From NCBI GenBank assembly GCA_017472285.1, contig JAFUQQ010000006.1:1-64000 (forward strand): a stretch of DNA of 64,000 nt, written 5' to 3'. Positions 61,036 through 64,000 of this stretch are shown here, one piece after another. This stretch comes from Clostridia bacterium (lineage in GTDB: Bacteria > Bacillota > Clostridia > Oscillospirales > CAG-272). Numbering within the stretch: the stretch's first letter is position 1; every line of letters begins with the position of its first letter. Under the pieces are notes generated by a model. That model worked only from the letters and a program-made list of their open reading frames with translations, made no database searches and was not told the DNA's origin. Made by a program: the position numbers and the translations under genes.

Positions 61036-62754
61036 TTACGCGACCGCGAATTGAGATTCGTAAAGTTCAGCATAAATGCCGCCGAGCTTCAAAAGTTCGC
61101 CGTGAGAACCGCGTTCCTTGATACCTTCATCCGTAATGACAACGATCTCATCCGCGTTTTTAACCGTGGACAAACGGTGCGCCACAACGATGGTCGTTCT
61201 TCCGTGACAAAGCTTTTCGAGCGATTTCTGGATCATGATCTCCGTTGCGTTATCGAGCGCGCTCGTCGCTTCATCAAGAATCAGGATCGCGGGATCTTTC
61301 AGAAATACGCGCGCAATGGAAATACGCTGCTTCTGACCACCCGAAAGTTTCACACCGCGTTCACCGACAAAGGTATCGTAACCATCGGGCAAGCCTTCAA
61401 TAAATTCATGGATATTTGCGAGTTTTGCGGCACGGACAACTTCTTCTTTGGTTGCCCCTTCCTTACCGTAAGCAATATTTTCAAAAATCGTACCTGTAAA
61501 AAGAAATACATCCTGTGTGACGATACCGATATGACGGCGCAAGGACGAACGGGTAACCCCCGTGATATCATTGCCATCCACGGATATCTTTCCTTCTTTG
61601 ATATCATAAAAACGAGGCAGAATATGACAGATCGTCGTTTTTCCCGCCCCCGAAGGACCAACGAGCGCGACCGTTTTACCGGGAGCGATATGCAGATCGA
61701 CACCGTGCAGAACATCCTCCGCACTTTCTTCATAAGCAAAGCTTACGTGATCAAAATCGATTTTACCGCGCACATCCGTCAGCTCTTTGGCATCAGGCGC
61801 ATCTTCTTCCACGGGAGTATCCATCAACTCACAGAAACGCGCAAAACCGCTCATACCGTCCTGTAACTGTTCGATCAGATTGATCAGATTGCGGATCGGA
61901 TTCATGAAGATATTGACAAAAATAATAAAAGAAGCAAAATCCGCGTAATCGATCCAACCGTTGTAAGTAAAAATACCGCCCGCTACCAGAATGACTACGT
62001 TCAGAAGATCGATGATAAAACCGTTTCCAGAGAAAAATTCCGCCATCGCACGATAAGAACGCGCCTTTGCTTCCACAAAACGCTGATTGAACGTATGGAA
62101 TTTTCTCGATTCATATTCGCTGTTCTCAAACGCTTTGGCAACACGGATACCCGCAATGCTGTTTTCAAGCGTGGCATTGACTTCCCCAACTTCTTCACGT
62201 GCCTTTGTGAATGCCGCACTCATTTTCAGGCGTTTTCTCGCCGCAAAAAATACGAGAAATGGAATAAACGCAAAAATGATGAGCGTCAGCCAAATATTGA
62301 TGCTTGCCATCAGAATAAACGAACCGATCAGCAGAAAACATGACAAAATAAAATCTTCGGGGCCGTGATGCGCAAGCTCCGCGATCTCCTGCAAATCGTT
62401 GATGATACGCGACATGATAGAGCCAGTCTTATTGTTATCAAAATATTTGAAAGGCAACTTTTCAATATGATCGAATGCCTCTTTTCTCATATCCGCCTGC
62501 ATCCGTACGCCGACAACGTGACCGAAATATTGAATAAAATATTTGAGCCCCATCTTCACGAAATAGATCACAAGCAAAATGAGTCCCCAAACCACAAGCA
62601 CACGAAGCTTTTTATTCGGAATATAATCGTTAAGCATCGAACGTGTAATCATCGGATAAAAAAGATCGCAAAGCGCAAGCAAGAACGCACAAAAAAGATC
62701 AAGCGTAAAAAGTTTTCTGTGCGGCTTATAATATTTGAAAAACCGTTTTATCAT
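61036..62754 (-). CDS. ABC exporter half-transporter, homodimer type, 572 aa
   Basis: Six membrane helices (about residues 15-300) are followed by an ATPase domain (about 330-565) with Walker A GPSGAGKTT, signature LSGGQKQR and Walker B ILILDEATSALD with the catalytic glutamate. All motifs are canonical, so it can act as a homodimer, unlike the pair at 5692-9363. Substrate not readable. I set the start at 62754 after GGAGGAG; the frame extends further upstream without support. Downstream are DUF951 and, upstream, an XRE-TPR regulator that may control it. Confidence 0.9.
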   Translation of the reverse strand: MIKRFFKYYKPHRKLFTLDLFCAFLLALCDLFYPMITRSMLNDYIPNKKLRVLVVWGLILLVIYFVKMGLKYFIQYFGHVVGVRMQADMRKEAFDHIEKLPFKYFDNNKTGSIMSRIINDLQEIAELAHHGPEDFILSCFLLIGSFILMASINIWLTLIIFAFIPFLVFFAARKRLKMSAAFTKAREEVGEVNATLENSIAGIRVAKAFENSEYESRKFHTFNQRFVEAKARSYRAMAEFFSGNGFIIDLLNVVILVAGGIFTYNGWIDYADFASFIIFVNIFMNPIRNLINLIEQLQDGMSGFARFCELMDTPVEEDAPDAKELTDVRGKIDFDHVSFAYEESAEDVLHGVDLHIAPGKTVALVGPSGAGKTTICHILPRFYDIKEGKISVDGNDITGVTRSSLRRHIGIVTQDVFLFTGTIFENIAYGKEGATKEEVVRAAKLANIHEFIEGLPDGYDTFVGERGVKLSGGQKQRISIARVFLKDPAILILDEATSALDNATEIMIQKSLEKLCHGRTTIVVAHRLSTVKNADEIVVITDEGIKERGSHGELLKLGGIYAELYESQFAVA

Positions 62755-62805
62755 ACAAAATCTCCTCCAAAAAAATAAATAAAACATCCAAGCGACCAAA
62801 AGTTT

Positions 62806-62872
62806 TGGTAGGATTCCCAAGGAGGCTTTTTTAAAAGTCATCTTTGGGCAGGGTGCGGGACAGCGTCCCGAT
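62806..62872. repeat. Degenerate palindrome of the MITE-like family
   Basis: CCCAAGGAGGCTTTTT and AAAAGTCATCTTTGGG (62817-62849) form an imperfect palindrome of the GGGAGATGC type, followed by CGGGACAGCGTCCCG, a small hairpin. It lies between the regulator and the exporter. Confidence 0.6.
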
Positions 62873-62876
62873 AAAC

Positions 62877-63746
62877 TTACTGATTCATTTTCTCCGCCAA
62901 AGCCAGACGGGCGGATGAACATTCATAAGCGCATTTGTAATCGCAAGTACGTCCCGCCAGCGTTTCCAAATCGCAAAGAACGTAATATTTCAGAACGGCA
63001 TACCGCGTTTCATCGGCGCGGGAAAGAATATCACGAAGCGTTTTCATCATCGCATCCATATCGTACTTCTCTTTTTGCATTTCTTTACGAACGGCAAGAT
63101 GTTCCGCATAGATCCCGTCCGTTTCATCGGATTCCAAAGGAATACTTTGTCCCGCGATCGAAGCGATATAAAAAAGATCCGCTTTCAGCTCATCAGTCTT
63201 TTTCATATCACATTCATAAATCGGACCGTCTTTTTCTTTGGAACGGATAAAACAGGAAGCGCAATGATATTTCTGCACGGCTGATATAAAAGAATCATCG
63301 GTATAGATCGTTTTTTCCGCATGAAGCAAGGCTTTTTCAAAATATGCCGAAGCTCCCGAAAGAAACCCTGCTCGATAAAGCTCCACGCCTTTATCAAACG
63401 CAGCGCGCGCAAAAAGATATTCCGTTTCATCATCAGAAACGCCGAGATTTTCCAAACGGGAAATGCATTTCCCGTAATCACCCGCCGTGTAAAGCTTTTT
63501 GATCTTCGCAATCGCTCCGATCTTACGGAACGCATCCAGATCACCGTTTTCCGAAAAGAAATATTCTGTCGGCACACCGAGTTTTTCCGCAAGCTCCATG
63601 ATCGTCGTTACGGACGGTTGTGCCACGCCGTTTTCGATCTGACTGAGCATATTGCGCGTGATGGTATCCCCCGCAAGTTCTGCCTGAGTCATCTTTTTTT
63701 GCAGGCGCAATTCCCTGATCTTTTTTCCGAGCGTTATCTGTTTCAA
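62877..63746 (-). CDS. XRE regulator with TPR-like C-terminal domain, 289 aa
   Basis: The N-terminal helix-turn-helix (LGKKIRELRLQKKMTQAELA through QPSVTTIMELAEKLGV, about 5-62) is followed by a long helical region with several TPR-like helix pairs (about 75-285). This is the layout of Rgg/PlcR/NprR-like or TPR-type regulators that respond to peptides or nutrients. I prefer the TTG at 63746, with AAAGGTGG 8 bp upstream, over the GTG at 63758. It is upstream of the ABC exporter, with a palindromic repeat in between. Confidence 0.82.
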   Translation of the reverse strand: MKQITLGKKIRELRLQKKMTQAELAGDTITRNMLSQIENGVAQPSVTTIMELAEKLGVPTEYFFSENGDLDAFRKIGAIAKIKKLYTAGDYGKCISRLENLGVSDDETEYLFARAAFDKGVELYRAGFLSGASAYFEKALLHAEKTIYTDDSFISAVQKYHCASCFIRSKEKDGPIYECDMKKTDELKADLFYIASIAGQSIPLESDETDGIYAEHLAVRKEMQKEKYDMDAMMKTLRDILSRADETRYAVLKYYVLCDLETLAGRTCDYKCAYECSSARLALAEKMNQ

Positions 63747-63789
63747 ATAACAAACCACCTTTTCTGTAAGATTGACCGTAAATTATATT

Positions 63790-64000
63790 TTAATCTTTTT
63801 CATCTGTTTTGTCAAGTTCTTTTTCATTGCCGTAAAGCATATTGACTTTATTTTTTCTGTTCCGATACAGTCCGTAAAAAAATCGGCAAAGCAAGATCGT
63901 CAGTACACCGCAAAGCGCGCCCGTACCGTCTAATAGTACGTCTTTCCATGAAGCCGAACGTCCGGGAATGAAATACTGATGCATCTCATCCAATACAGCA
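63790..64000 (-). CDS. VanZ-like membrane protein, C-terminal part
   Basis: The gene runs off the right end of the window, so its start is not visible. The visible end reads AVLDEMHQYFIPGRSASWKD, then VLLDGTGALCGVLTIL, matching the VanZ-like hallmark E-x-x-Q-x-x-x-P-x-R and D-x-x-x-N/D-x-x-G with a final membrane helix. A charged tail ends the protein. VanZ-like proteins are small membrane proteins linked to envelope stress or teicoplanin resistance. It is upstream of the XRE-TPR gene. Confidence 0.8.
   Translation of the reverse strand, partial: AVLDEMHQYFIPGRSASWKDVLLDGTGALCGVLTILLCRFFYGLYRNRKNKVNMLYGNEKELDKTDEKD

Overview
The window looks like a chromosomal contig from a gut-type anaerobic Clostridia (Bacillota). 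The reasons are: low-to-mid GC with strong AGGAGG-type ribosome sites; near-consensus sigma-A promoters with 17-bp spacers; a T-box leader on the leucine operon; yajC with a TIGR04086-type neighbour; DegV, DUF951, DUF3899, DUF4367 and DUF6320-type proteins; and ferredoxin-like aldo/keto reductases. The species cannot be fixed from the sequence. No rRNA, tRNA or CRISPR array was seen.

Layout. 1-4910 is an AT-rich, decayed mobile island: large cruciform repeats, a structured and attenuated leader, a DUF4839-like lipoprotein, a two-gene low-GC operon of unknown function, a nuclease-like fragment and an internally deleted tyrosine integrase. 4915-9363 holds an ECF sigma factor divergent from a heterodimeric ABC exporter with one degenerate ATP site. 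9490-13893 is an acquired block: a large DNA methyltransferase with a 600-residue N-terminal extension, converging on an operon of a Nudix hydrolase and a 373-residue protein of unknown fold. Copies of one dispersed repeat bracket these units. 14212-17689 carries a GH92 alpha-mannosidase, a glycerophosphodiesterase and a secreted protein. 18581-27601 is an oligopeptide ABC transporter operon in which four of five subunits are much larger than usual, behind a strong promoter and an apparent leader terminator.

27947-38685 is mainly housekeeping: an Fe-S aldo/keto reductase, NAD synthetase whose glutaminase nucleophile appears to be glycine, YajC, 2-hydroxyacid dehydrogenase, SGNH hydrolase, DegV and a YgjP-type metalloprotease. 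An aminoglycoside-phosphotransferase-like gene sits between gene-free remnant sequences (32237-33949). 38811-42880 is a TetR, acyltransferase, ROK kinase, SIS isomerase and secreted-protein operon. 43663-48588 is leuACDB under a leucine T-box, with MITE-like palindromes between genes.

49093-64000 holds a circularly permuted GH3 glycosidase, a self-contained XRE regulator and GIY-YIG nuclease module with two perfect operator palindromes, a cysteine-rich clostridial protein, a BspA-type leucine-rich protein, an esterase-acyltransferase fusion with its DUF6320-type partner, a small P-loop ATPase, DUF951, a homodimer-type ABC exporter, an XRE-TPR regulator and the end of a VanZ-like gene.

Best candidates for something new are the methyltransferase / 373-residue protein / Nudix block with its bracketing repeats, the XRE / GIY-YIG module, and the oversized Opp transporter.
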